Assembly (NCBI GenBank): GCA_013396525.1
Contig: VWYX01000718.1
Coordinates: 379,868-443,867 of the forward strand
Length of the DNA: 64,000 bases
From: Chaetorhynchus papuensis
Lineage: Eukaryota; Chordata; Aves; Passeriformes; Rhipiduridae
Reading direction: 5' to 3'
Shown: positions 12,563 through 23,568 of the stretch, piece by piece
Layout of the letters: each line of letters starts with the position of its first letter
How positions within the stretch are numbered: position 1 is the first letter of the stretch
The notes under the pieces: model-generated
Seen by the model: only the letters and a program-made list of their open reading frames with translations
Told to the model about the DNA's origin: nothing
Databases searched by the model: none
Made by a program: the position numbers and the translations under genes

Positions 12563-14407
12563 AAAGGTAGGAGGAAATGCTTATTCATCATCACTTTGCT
12601 GTTAATTTGTCTGGCTTTCTTTTTTCCTCCTGTCAAGAATTTATTTACTACCAGTTCTGTATTACACAGTAGTACTAACATAATTATTCCCCTTTTCCAA
12701 GAAACTTTAACATTTGAGAATGATGTATACACGATTAAATATTACTTTGCTCATGATTCAAAATTCCCTGCAGTACTCTTTATTGCTGCAAAGGACTACA
12801 TGGAAATGTGTTTAGGTTTTTTTATTCATTAGTTGATTCAGCTGTTCAGTTCTGGCATAAACTATTATTATTTAAGCCAAATGGTAAAGAGAAAAAAATA
12901 ATCAAAGATATAAAATATGTGACATTTTGCAATTATTCTTCAACAATACTTTTTCTCATATGAAATACTTACTTTTCCCCTGTGTTCTTCTTGGTGTTTT
13001 AAGGGATTGCAGAAACTCCAGATATAGAAAAAAACCCAAAATAATTCAAGTGTTGTTCAAGGAATGTTTTGGGAATTACCATTAAATATGCCAGTATAGA
13101 GTGCAACTTGCTGTGGGGCAGGAGAGACAGTTTGATCAGTCAGGTGAATTTTTATAATGAAAACTTTTTTTTTCTTTGAGCGTGGTGTCTGCTATCAAAT
13201 TTGATAGCCGTCATCAATCTGCTTATGTGAAGACATCACAAAGTTTTGACATTTATGAAAATCAGGTCAGTTTGGGATACCTGTGAATGCTTCAGTGCCC
13301 ATATTTTTTGGCCATCATAAATCAGGAAAATGATTTAAAAATGGCCTCTTTTTATTTTCAGATGATTTTGTAAGCCTTCTATTTGAATAGAATATTTATG
13401 TCTTTACCATAGAGATTAGGAAAAGAATCCTTTTCCTTCCAAACTGCTGCTCAAGAGGATTTGGTTTGAGACAGTCATCAAGGAAGGCCTGGTAGAGCTG
13501 TAAAAATACACACGACACAGTTGTATATACAGATATATTAATAAACATATATATATGTTATCATAAAAATGTATTTTTTATACATACAGCCATGTTGAAA
13601 ACACAAACTTTAATCATGAAACAAAATTGTTACAGCAATTCTAATGAGCAAATAGATTATTTTTTTCAGCTACTAACTATTGCCAAATTTATAACATACA
13701 AACTCACAATTACATCTTTTTAATCAAATATTCCTTTAAAATGTGTTTCAGCCCAAGGCAGAACCAAAAAAAAAAACCAAAACCTGTCCTACATGGAGAT
13801 TTCTCATAAAGCATTTTAATGACATTCTTTTGGAAGCAGCAAACTGATGCTCCCTACTTGTACTAAAGTGGAGTCTGAAACAAATAAATCAGTTTTTCAG
13901 CTAAGGGCCTGAAACTGATTCAGCTCAGCTGAAAAACTCAGCCCTGAGTTTTTTTGTTTCGAGCAATGGTTTTTTACAAGGGGGATGTGAATGTGCTTGG
14001 AGTTGCCGCTTCTTGTTCTTGTGGTGGATGAGAAAGGAGACCCTGACTGTTCTTTCCCAGGGATTTTGTAATTGCAAACATAAAAAGGAGAGATTTCAAA
14101 ACAAGAGGGTTAGGGAGTTACCACACGCGGAGCTATGGGCAGTGACTTGTCGGGGCTGCATTCACTGGGTTTGTTTCTGCAGTGCAATCCTACCAATCCA
14201 AAGAGGTGTTATCTGTAAATCTTTTCATAGAAAGAAAGTATTATTGGGAAAATATTCCAAAGAATAATGATTAAGGTACGGCTCGGAGCTCATGGAGTGT
14301 CTACAGTGACTTTTTTGAGAGACCTTGGTGGCTCTTGACAGCTTTATTCTCAGGCTCTACAAAGGGGATTGGAATCTTCCCTATAATCCACCCTTTTTCT
14401 GTTATTA

Positions 14408-14503
14408 GGTCTGAATTCTGAAGAAAAACAAAAAAACCCCATGTTAGACTGTCATTATGTTTGAATTTTGAAGTAAGACAAAAATAGCAGTGTTAGAAAT
14501 GAT
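14408..14503. repeat. Short imperfect tandem duplication
   Basis: Two neighbouring units of about 50 bases share the order 'ttgaattctgaag/ttgaattttgaag', then an A-rich stretch with 'gacaaaa/aacaaaa', then 'gttaga'. Substitutions are spread throughout, which points to an old local duplication. Confidence 0.6.
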
Positions 14504-16689
14504 CTTTTAAAAATCTGTTTGACATTGTAAGGCCTCCACTAGTGAATATTAACTATTGCAGGAGACACATGCATATTAATTATGGTTATTAATGGTTATG
14601 CAAAGCTGAAATGGCATCAGCATTCTCTTGAATGTTCTCTTTTAGTGCCTTTGCAGCTGGTTGCTAAACGTTCTGGAGCTCACTTTCCTTCAAATGCCGT
14701 GTGCTCTGGTTTTCTGCCTGCATTTTGCTCGTTTTCACTGAAACCTTGATGACAATAATTCAATTGCTCGGTTATTTCAAGTTTGAGATTTTTATTTAGG
14801 AATAGATGCTACTTTTGAACACAGATGGGAAATGAATGAGCTGTCCCTGTCTTTTTCTTATCAGAAAAAGCAGGGAGTGTCACAGTAAGGATATTCCTGC
14901 TGCTCTCCTACTTGTGTCAAAGGACTCTATTTTACAGAGAATCTGCTTGAGATTTAAAAATGTACACAGAAAGATAGCTCTAATAAACAGGAAGAAATAT
15001 TTCTGCCATTCTGCTGTTTCCAGCTGTAGAGTTCCAATTAAAATTCTTTCTTCACATGAGTGATATATCCAGCATAGATAACGACTTCTATCACGAAGTC
15101 CTTAATACCATTAATTATTTGATCTTTCTGATGACGTTATAAAAGGGGTAGAAAAAGAAAGGCAGAGTTCTGTAGGTGTAAGGTGGCCCAGCAGGGAACT
15201 CCACTGATCTCAACACATTAGAGACTGCAAGGGAATTGGAGAGAAAATGACATTAGATGCAAACTGACTGCTTCTGGTTTTTGCTTTTGTTCTGTTATTT
15301 TATTGTCTGGCTCAAAATTGCAACATGTACTCTTGCACAAGGTGGGAGATGAAGGAGTTGACTCCTGCCTGCTAATTTCACATCCTGATTGCTGTCGATG
15401 CCATTAAAGTCACTCGTGTCCAGCAAATCCAGAAGTGGCTTTGTATTAAAATGATTGCATTTGCATTTTCTCAAAATCTTTCTTCCAAGAGCCTCAAAAG
15501 AGATCTGGGAGATTTGAGAACAGTTGGGGAATCTGCAGAAAACACTTGGCCCTGTGGTGATTGTTGTGGTTATGCAAACTACCTTTGTCTAGAAACCACA
15601 CTGGACATCTTTTAGAGACCTTCTGCATTGTCATTCTTTGTTCCAGCTGAGAGGAAGATATATTCCCAAAGCAGTCTCTTTCACGGTTATTTCAAAAATC
15701 TGCTTGTAAACTTCAGAAACTGAGACCCAGCCAGTGAGCTGAGTGACTGGTTTGTTTTATGTGTAAAAAAGGCAAAAGTGAGCTCCAGCTCTGAGCTGGA
15801 GTTGTGTATTCCCAGAGCTGTGTTTCTCCGACCTGACACTGATGCTAAGGCAGTTACAAAGATCTTACACCATTCCTGAAGCCTGCAGGACAGAATGCAG
15901 CTCCTGGTCCATCCTGGGTGCCTGGTACATCACCAGGGAGAGGGAATTTCATAGGACACTTCCATAAACTTCTCCCCACAGAGAAGGGCACGGAATTCCG
16001 GGAGACCCATTCTGATGGAGAATGTCAAAGCCTGGATACGCCTCACTGGCTGGAGGCTCACACTCAGTGTCTCTTTGCCTGTGGCAGGCAGCTCAGAGCT
16101 CCACGAACAGAGAGGTTTGGGGTTTTTCTGCACCTGATTTTCCTTGTTTTGCTGAAAGTAGCATGAATAAATAAATAACCCAAGCAGCACTACCATGAAG
16201 GATCAGTGGGTTAATTGGGAAGATGAGGGGAAGGCGATTGTCCCCTCTCCTGCTGAGCACCTGCTGCCAAGTTAATCCGTGCAGCAGTGCTGGAGGCTGT
16301 TCCTGGAGGAGACTCCTGCTGTTTTGTCAGCTCTGGGAGAGGGGAATGTCCACAGAAAGGAGAAAGCAAATCAGATAAATTGAGTTTATTGCTGATCAGA
16401 TGCTAGGATTTATCTTCAAGTTCTAGGAACCAACTAAAGTGTCAACTAGGGAGTCATTGTTCTTCATTCAAGAGCCCATCTCCAGCAACACCAAGGTATA
16501 TTTATTTTAAAACACAGCAATGAAGAGGAAAGCATTTATTGCTAAACAAAATTCCTAAGTCAAATGGTGGACTTGCCACCCACTGGCAAAACAATTTGGT
16601 CATTTCATTTTGCTTTTTCTACTTTTCTGCTTGTCAGTTTCTTTTCTTTTCAGGCATAACATGTTCACCTTTAGTCAAACACAGCAGTT

Positions 16690-16760
16690 GCTAACAAAAA
16701 ACAAGCAAACAAGCAAGCAGTCAACAACTAAAAACCCAACCAAACAAGCCAACTGTAAGA
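16690..16760. repeat. A/C-rich low-complexity tract
   Basis: Irregular CAAA/CAAG/CCAA units on the + strand, with the same composition as the T/G-rich tracts elsewhere in the window but in the opposite orientation. Confidence 0.75.
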
Positions 16761-18349
16761 AAAGAAAGTCATTCTCTTCTTGTTTGACATCTCTTCTGAA
16801 TAGTTCTGTCTGTTGTCTGTCTTGTCTGTCCAGCATTGCAACTTATTTTGCCCTTAAGTCATAGCGAAATATCCCAAATATCTTGCAGCTCTTTTGCTTT
16901 CTCTCATTTCCTCTGAACTTGAATTGATAACCATTCCTGGTATCAGGTGGTTTCTTACACTCAGCATGGCTTCACTGGTGGGCACTTTATTTTCTCCATC
17001 TCTCCTCCTTCCTCTCACTTTTTCTGCCCCCTTCCATTTGGTGCTCTTTAGAGTACATCCTTCCTTTTTCATTCAGTTATACTCTGATTTTGGCTTATTA
17101 GAATTTTCTGCAGCAGACAGGATGGCAGTGAGTTTCTCAAGAGGATGGAAGGGATCTGAAGCTATTCCCAACAAGTGCAGCTTCTCTTTTTGTGTTTCTT
17201 CCTAAAGCAGGTGCCTTCCCTGTTTTGCGTACCTGCAAAGTGCAGGGCTGTTGGGCTCAGCACATCAATTCCTGCTCCAGCCTGGGCAGAGAAGGACCTG
17301 CAGCAGGTTCACAGGAAGGAACAGGCTGTATCAGTGCAGATTTTAGAGCACTGTGTAAGAGAACTGTAAAAGTCTCTGGAGTTTGGAATAAATGACTACA
17401 GATGTGACACTTCTGAGTGGGATTTGTCTCAAAGAAAGAGCTGGAAATTGAGCACCACGTAGTTCTTTTCTCTTTTGAAAGGTTAAAGCAAAAGGATTAA
17501 GGATGCAACTTATGCTGGGATATTTTTAATTTTGCAGGAGAATGTCAATGGACAGATGAATTTATTTTCCAGTATTTGAAAATGGGGAGGGGTGCTGAGG
17601 GGGAAAAGAAGGATATCAGAAAGAGAAAGGAACTTTTACACATCACAGCATCCCTCTTACTTTGGTAGCGCCATACACGGCCATATTCAGGGAAATTGAG
17701 CTACTGGATTATTTTCCCAACATAACTTTTCCCTCTTTTCCCTGCAGAGAGCAAGGATGGCACTGGGAGTGGTTTAACTTGCACAAGTGTGTTAACACCT
17801 CTGACACACCCAGGCAAGGAGGAGTGCAGGGTTTGCTCACTTCCAAATGTGTGTTAATTCTTCAAACACACATGACTTTCCCACTGCCCCACACTGGCAC
17901 AGGTGACACCAGGGTGTCATCAGGGACTTTGGTCCTATTTGAGCTGTCAGAATTCTTAAGAGCTTATACCTGAAATTTGTCTTCAGTAAACACATATGTT
18001 TCCTTTCATTTTAGAAAGGGCACAAGGAAGAACCAGACTATTTATTTAGCTCCAGGGTGCCATCAGTTTTGATGTGACTGTTTCCAAGTGGAATAGATAA
18101 AACCTCAGGAGTCCTGGGGAAAAGGAAAAAAAATCATTAGGAATACTTTTTGTTCTGCAGAGTGACTGTATTTATTCTGCTTTCTGAAAGAGTTAATTTT
18201 TAGATTGACCTTCATGTGTTGCATACTCTAAATGTCTGAAAAATGCTGAAATGTTTACATCACCTGCAAGGTAAATTATAGTAAGAACCTCTCCAGGCCA
18301 AGTAAAAGTGATTGGTGGGTGACTGCTGTGGAAAGGACAGAAAATTGTA

Positions 18350-18385
18350 GAATCACAGAACGTTTGGGTGGGAAGGGACCTGATT
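18350..18385 (-). mobile_element. CR1 3'-end scrap at the duplication edge
   Basis: 'gaatcacagaacgtttgggt' followed by 'gggaagggacc' is the reverse complement of the CR1 3' terminus. It marks the left edge of the duplicated segment and is repeated at 19949, just right of the N. A high-copy repeat at a contig end could explain a misjoin there. Confidence 0.7.
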
Positions 18386-19692
18386 TTCAGAAGAAACTTG
18401 TTGTCATGTGAGCACTCCCAGTATTTTCTTTCCTTCCATAAAATGACATTTAGCATTGCACGTGCCCACTTTAGATCATAAAACATCAGGAGGCTTTCTT
18501 TTGTTCATGATGCATCAGGAGAACAAACTTCAACTCCTTCTTCCAAACAAGATGTGCAGCTTTATTTTTAAATTGTCATTGGATCCCACAGCAACACGCA
18601 CACACACAGAGACACACACAAATTCCTGTTCTCTGTGCCTCACGATCTTTTTATTAAACAAAACACAAACAGCAAACTAGTGCAAGTCAACATACACTCT
18701 GTTAGTTTAATTCCTGATATTAAATTGTTATTTTATTTCACAGAATAAAGCAGTTAAAAGTTAGAGAATACTTCAGTATATAAAGAAATCAGAGTTTTTT
18801 CATATTTGACTAATCATAGTTTATACCTAAGCACTCTGACACACACAGGATCATTGACATCTGATAGTAATGTGTTCATAGCTGGCTAGAATATGTAATT
18901 CTTATAACTATAAAAATTAAAATCTGTAAGAAGAAAAATCAACTTGTTTTAATTTGGTGGTGAACTGAGAACTGAGTGGCTCTGAGAGATTTCACTGTGT
19001 AATTCTATGGCTGGGTAGGATGCCATGCAGTCAGATGCCTCTATATTTGTAAAATTAACTCCCTGCATATGTGTGCAGAGGTGAGAACGTTCTAGACTCA
19101 TTTCCTGTCTTCATCCATGGGAGATACAGCCTGGTTTGCTCTATTTTCATCATTGAGGCCCAATAAATGTTTAAATCACTGAAAATCAGGTCCACAACTT
19201 TTAACACATTTAGCTTTTCTTTTGTCTTTGTATAAAAAAGAAGAATCTTTTATAGCAGGGGAAAATATTGTGCAGTGTGTGATTGTAAGGCAAGGAAGAT
19301 TTGTGTTAATTGGTGAATATGCTTTAAGTTTGGGTTACTTTAACATTTCATTTCTCTCTTGTTTTACTGGCTGGATTTTTATGACTGTGTGACTTGAAAA
19401 AAAAAAATTACTTGTGATGGGAAGATATGTGTAGGGATGTATGCATTGGGGAAATAAGGGATTTCCATCGTCACCCTCTTACTGTGTGACATGAGAAAAC
19501 GCATATACTGCACTTCTTCAGGCAGCTGGACAGAAAGGGGACAGAAAGGGGAGGCATTTCTGTGCCACGTGCTGCTGGCACAAGGAGAGACCACAGAATG
19601 CTTGCGTGGGGGTTTCCTGAGCACACCGAGGCAGAGCTGTGTGTCTCGCAGCCCCTCCGTGTGCTGAGACACTGCCACCGTTGCCTCTGCAG

Positions 19693-19944
19693 ATAACACC
19701 CTGAGCATCCTGGCCAAGCACAGCGGGTTCAGCCGGCAGAAGCAGGAGGTGTACCTGCTGCCCATCGTCATCAGCGACAGCGGCACGCCGCCCATGAGCA
19801 GCACCAGCACCCTGACCATCCGTGTGTGCGGCTGCAGCAGCGACGGCACCGTCCAGTCCTGCAACGTGGAGGCCTACGTGCTGCCCATCGGCCTCAGCAT
19901 GGGCGCCCTCATCGCCATCCTGGCCTGCATCATCCTGCTGCTCG
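19693..19944 (+). CDS. CDH8: Cadherin-8 penultimate exon, left duplicate copy
   Basis: This 252-base exon copy is flanked by 'cctctgcag' on the left and GT at 19945-19946 on the right. Its coding bases appear identical to those of the copy at 21292-21543. It encodes the membrane-proximal end of the fifth cadherin repeat, with three cysteines, and most of the transmembrane helix. The downstream intron is missing because the sequence runs into an N three bases past the exon. I think this is an assembly duplicate of the same exon, not a second exon. If it were real, both copies share the same phase at each end and could be spliced in tandem without a frameshift. Confidence 0.6.
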
Positions 19945-19947
19945 GTG

Positions 19948-19948
19948 N
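19948..19948. other. Single-base assembly gap (N)
   Basis: One ambiguous base lies exactly between the two copies of the 1.6-kb segment. It marks a contig join and not a biological site. Confidence 0.95.
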
Positions 19949-21546
19949 GAATCACAGAACGTTTGGGTGGGAAGGGACCTGATTTTCAGAAGAAACCTAT
20001 TGGCATGTGAGCACTCCCAGTATTTTCTTTCCTTCCATAAAATGACATTTAGCATTGCACGTGCCCACTTTAGATCATAAAACATCAGGAGGCTTTCTTT
20101 TGTTCATGATGCATCAGGAGAACAAACTTCAACTCCTTCTTCCAAACAAGATGTGCAGCTTTATTTTTAAATTGTCATTGGATCCCACAGCAACACACAC
20201 ACACACAGAGACACACACAAATTCCTGTTCTCTGTGCCTCACGATCTTTTTATTAAACAAAACACAAACAGCAAACTAGTGCAAGTCAACATACACTCTG
20301 TTAGTTTAATTCCTGATATTAAATTGTTATTTTATTTCACAGAATAAAGCAGTTAAAAGTTAGAGAATACTTCAGTATATAAAGAAATCAGAGTTTTTTC
20401 ATATTTGACTAATCATAGTTTATACCTAAGCACTCTGACACACACAGGATCATTGACATCTGATAGTAATGTGTTCATAGCTGGCTAGAATATGTAATTC
20501 TTATAACTATAAAAATTAAAATCTGTAAGAAGAAAAATCAACTTGTTTTAATTTGGTGGTGAACTGAGAACTGAGTGGCTCTGAGAGATTTCACTGTGTA
20601 ATTCTATGGCTGGGTAGGATGCCATGCAGTCAGATGCCTCTATATTTGTAAAATTAACTCCCTGCATATGTGTGCAGAGGTGAGAACGTTCTAGACTCAT
20701 TTCCTGTCTTCATCCATGGGAGATACAGCCTGGTTTGCTCTATTTTCATCATTGAGGCCCAATAAATGTTTAAATCACTGAAAATCAGGTCCACAACTTT
20801 TAACACATTTAGCTTTTCTTTTGTCTTTGTATAAAAAAGAAGAATCTTTTATAGCAGGGGAAAATATTGTGCAGTGTGTGATTGTAAGGCAAGGAAGATT
20901 TGTGTTAATTGGTGAATATGCTTTAAGTTTGGGTTACTTTAACATTTCATTTCTCTCTTGTTTTACTGGCTGGATTTTTATGACTGTGTGACTTGAAAAA
21001 AAAAAATTACTTGTGATGGGAAGATATGTGTAGGGATGTATGCATTGGGGAAATAAGGGATTTCCATCGTCACCCTCTTACTGTGTGACATGAGAAAACG
21101 CATATACTGCACTTCTTCAGGCAGCTGGACAGAAAGGGGACAGAAAGGGGAGGCATTTCTGTGCCACGTGCTGCTGGCACAAGGAGAGACCACAGAATGC
21201 TTGCGTGGGGGTTTCCTGAGCACACCGAGGCAGAGCTGTGTGTCTCGCAGCCCCTCCGTGTGCTGAGACACTGCCACCGTTGCCTTTGCAGATAACACCC
21301 TGAGCATCCTGGCCAAGCACAGCGGGTTCAGCCGGCAGAAGCAGGAGGTGTACCTGCTGCCCATCGTCATCAGCGACAGCGGCACGCCGCCCATGAGCAG
21401 CACCAGCACCCTGACCATCCGTGTGTGCGGCTGCAGCAGCGACGGCACCGTCCAGTCCTGCAACGTGGAGGCCTACGTGCTGCCCATCGGCCTCAGCATG
21501 GGCGCCCTCATCGCCATCCTGGCCTGCATCATCCTGCTGCTCGGTG
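19949..21546 (+). repeat. Right copy of 1,598-bp tandem duplication
   Basis: Copy of 18350-19947, about 99.7% identical by eye count. It begins at the same CR1 scrap and continues without a break into the unique intron to the right, so it is the copy that is correctly connected to the last CDH8 exon. Confidence 0.95.
21292..21543 (+). CDS. CDH8: Cadherin-8 penultimate exon (EC5 end and transmembrane helix)
   Basis: A 252-base internal exon with acceptor 'cctttgcag' and donor GTGGGT. The first codon is split (G|AT) and the last is split (CTC G|TC), in phase with the exon at 23075. It encodes the last part of extracellular cadherin repeat 5, including the SILAKHSGFSRQKQEVYLLP stretch, the conserved SDSGTPPMSSTSTLTIRVCG strand, and the CGCSS...QSC cysteines just outside the membrane. 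It ends in a hydrophobic helix (GLSMGALIAILACIILLL). Type II cadherins are calcium-dependent homophilic adhesion proteins of neurons and other cells. Third codon positions are almost all G or C (82 of 83 full codons), unlike the last exon. The family is certain; CDH8 over its close relative CDH11 rests mainly on the last exon. Confidence 0.93.
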
Positions 21547-23074
21547 GGTGCTCGTGGCACAGCCCGGGGTCACAGCTCCCCTGATTCCTGGGGGCTGTAA
21601 GGGGTGTGGGGGATTCCGAGAGGAGGAGAGACACTCCAGGCCAACACAAGCACTGACAGCGTTGTCAGGACTGAGTCCCTTGTGTCCCCCTTGTGTCCTA
21701 AGAGCTGGGCAGAAGCAGAGAGAGCAAAGTCCCGTTCTGAAGGAGTCACGCACACAACTTACAGAATAGTCAGGTGTGGAATGGGGAACCGAAAATCAGG
21801 TCGGGGGTGTGGAGCAGCCAGGTGAACACAGCGTGGACAACACCTGATGGAAAATGGATCTGTTACACTTTCTGACACTTGTACGAATCACAGAATCATA
21901 GTCCTGAGTTGGAAGGGTCCCACAGGGATCACTGATCCAGATCCTGGCCCTGCCCAGACACCCCACCAACCCCACCCTGGGCATCCCTGGCAGCGCTGTC
22001 CAAACGCTCCTGGAGCTCTGGCAGCCTCGGGGCCGTGCCCATTCCCTGGGGAGCCTGGGCAGTGCCCAGCACCCTCTGGGGGAAGCAGAACCTTCCCCTG
22101 ATCTCCATCCCAAACCTCCCCCTCCAGCCATTCCCTCCTTCCCTGAGCTCTGCCCTCGGCTCCTCTGCTGCAGCTGAACCAGCCCAGTACCCTCAGCCTC
22201 TCCTTGGGTGGCCCCTCCAGACCTTTCCCCAGCCCTGTCTCCCTCCTTTGGATGCTTTCTTATACCTTTATATCTTTCCTTTGTGTATATTTATATTTGT
22301 ATATTTCTATTATGAGTTTATTCTGGATTGTAATGGCACAAGAGATGCTAAAGCTTTACAAGACAAGCAGTGTGGTATATTTTAATGAAACATACAGCAT
22401 TTGTATACAACATCAAGAAAGTGGAGGAGAGAATAGTGAAAGTAGAGCCCTATTTCTGCACTTTGCAGCTTCACTCTGTAACTGAGGTTTACATCAGTAA
22501 CTGAGATTTCAGCATTAAGCTGCAAAAACAAGTGTAACCCATTTAGTTTTTTATGCATCTGTCCACGACTCTGAAATTGAGCTAAGCTCTTTCTTTCTCC
22601 CTTATTGTCTCATTCTCCTTTTAGTTACATAATATGAGTCTCTTGCACAGGTAGAAAAAATACTGATTTCCTTCTCCCATTAGGGTTATGTTTTCAGAAA
22701 AACGCCCTTGTTTTTTGAAAATATCATCCATAATGTAGATCATTATAGACTATGTGAATAATGATAGCCTGACTTCACTTCCAAAGGGAAAAGTTGAGGC
22801 TCGAAATTAGAAGTATGGGAAATCTTATTGCTTCTATAAAACTGAGCTTCAGATGTAAACAGGAGCTGATAATCAACGACTACAGGACTAATCAGAGCTT
22901 CTGAGCAAATTTCCATCACGTGAAGGGGGTTGAAGTCATAGGTCTTTCAGCTTTTCCCCCTTATTTCTCCCAATTCCACAAAAAACAACGTCTCACCTTC
23001 CCCAGCTGCGTTCAACATGTAGAGTTTGGGTTGGAAATGTTTTCCCTAATCAGCTTGTGGTGCTCTCTTTGCAG
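21547..23074 (+). other. CDH8: CDH8 last intron
   Basis: An intron of about 1.5 kb between the GT at 21544 and the AG at 23073-23074, with acceptor tract 'tgctctctttgcag'. It holds a reverse-oriented CR1 at 21885-22260. The rest is AT-rich with no other feature that I can support. Confidence 0.85.
21885..22260 (-). mobile_element. CR1 LINE 3' fragment, antisense in the last CDH8 intron
   Basis: It starts with 'aatcacagaatcatag' and 'ttggaagggtcccacaggga', the reverse complement of the CR1 3' end. It continues for about 375 bases of GC-rich CR1 sequence, including 'cagcgctgtccaaacgctcc' and 'agccctgtctccctcctttg'. It is longer than the other CR1 pieces here. Several open frames over it on both strands are shadows of the repeat. 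Confidence 0.9.
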
Positions 23075-23568
23075 TCATTGTGGTGCTGTTTGTAACTCTA
23101 AGAAGACATAAGAACGAGCCTCTGATCATCAAAGACGACGAAGACGTGAGGGAAAATATCATTCGCTATGACGATGAAGGAGGTGGAGAGGAAGATACAG
23201 AAGCCTTTGACATTGCAACTTTGCAGAATCCGGATGGGATTAATGGATTTTTGCCTCGTAAGGATATTAAGCCTGATCTTCAATTTATGCCCAGGCAGGG
23301 TCTTGCACCCGTTCCTAACGGTGTTGATGTTGATGAATTTATTAATGTAAGGCTCCATGAAGCTGATAATGACCCCACGGCTCCGCCATATGACTCCATT
23401 CAGATTTATGGCTATGAAGGAAAGGGGTCAGCGGCTGGTTCCCTTAGCTCCTTGGAGTCCTCCACATCAGACTCAGACCAGAATTTTGACTACCTCAGTG
23501 AATGGGGTCCTCGCTTTAAAAGACTCGGAGAACTTTACTCAGTTGGAGAAAGTGACAAAGAAACTTGA
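23075..23568 (+). CDS. CDH8: Cadherin-8 last coding exon (cytoplasmic tail)
   Basis: The exon begins after 'ctctttgcag' with TC, completing the Val codon split from the previous exon, and runs 163 whole codons to a TGA at 23566-23568. Residues 1-8 finish the transmembrane helix, then RRHKNEP marks the cytoplasmic face. Residues 31-46 carry the YDDEGGGEEDTEAFDI juxtamembrane core known in classical cadherins to bind p120-catenin. Roughly the last 70 residues, from DPTAPPYDS through a Ser-rich patch (SLSSLESSTSDSD) to WGPRFKRLGELY, form the beta-catenin-binding region that links to alpha-catenin and actin. The ending SVGESDKET and the DIKPDLQFMPRQGL stretch match my memory of cadherin-8 and differ from CDH11, CDH7 and CDH12. 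Codon use is AT-leaning, in contrast to the preceding exon. No truncation or frameshift is seen. Confidence 0.95.

Larger units (their letters stand above)
1..18349 (+). other. CDH8: CDH8 intron sequence (left part of window)
   Basis: This stretch lies upstream of the penultimate CDH8 exon and has no reading frame I can support as coding. It holds CR1 scraps at 5580-5763 and 9527-9652, T/G-rich and pyrimidine-rich low-complexity tracts, short imperfect tandem duplications at 12480-12562 and 14408-14500, and several hairpins listed separately. I looked for the preceding cadherin exon (it should end with an acidic residue codon split after G, before a GT donor) and did not find it, so it probably lies left of the window. 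Base composition is AT-rich, as expected of a long avian intron. The intron call is an inference from gene order. Confidence 0.7.
18350..19947 (+). repeat. Left copy of 1,598-bp tandem duplication
   Basis: This segment recurs at 19949-21546 with a constant offset of 1,599 bases and no net indel. By eye I count five mismatches: 18398, 18400 and 18404 (near the left end), 18598 in a CA tract, and 19687 in the acceptor pyrimidine tract of the exon. It stops 3 bases after the exon end, directly against the N at 19948, whereas the right copy continues into unique intron. This is the pattern of two contigs that overlap but were not merged. Confidence 0.95.

Noticed and set aside
1..18349. Search for the preceding CDH8 exon
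   Set aside because: I scanned for the expected end of the exon before a GT donor and for the EC5 calcium-binding words, but saw none. It is probably outside the window.
19379..19864. 161-codon antisense open frame, repeated at 20978-21463
   Set aside because: It is the reverse strand of the GC-rich CDH8 exon and its acceptor. It appears twice only because the segment is duplicated.
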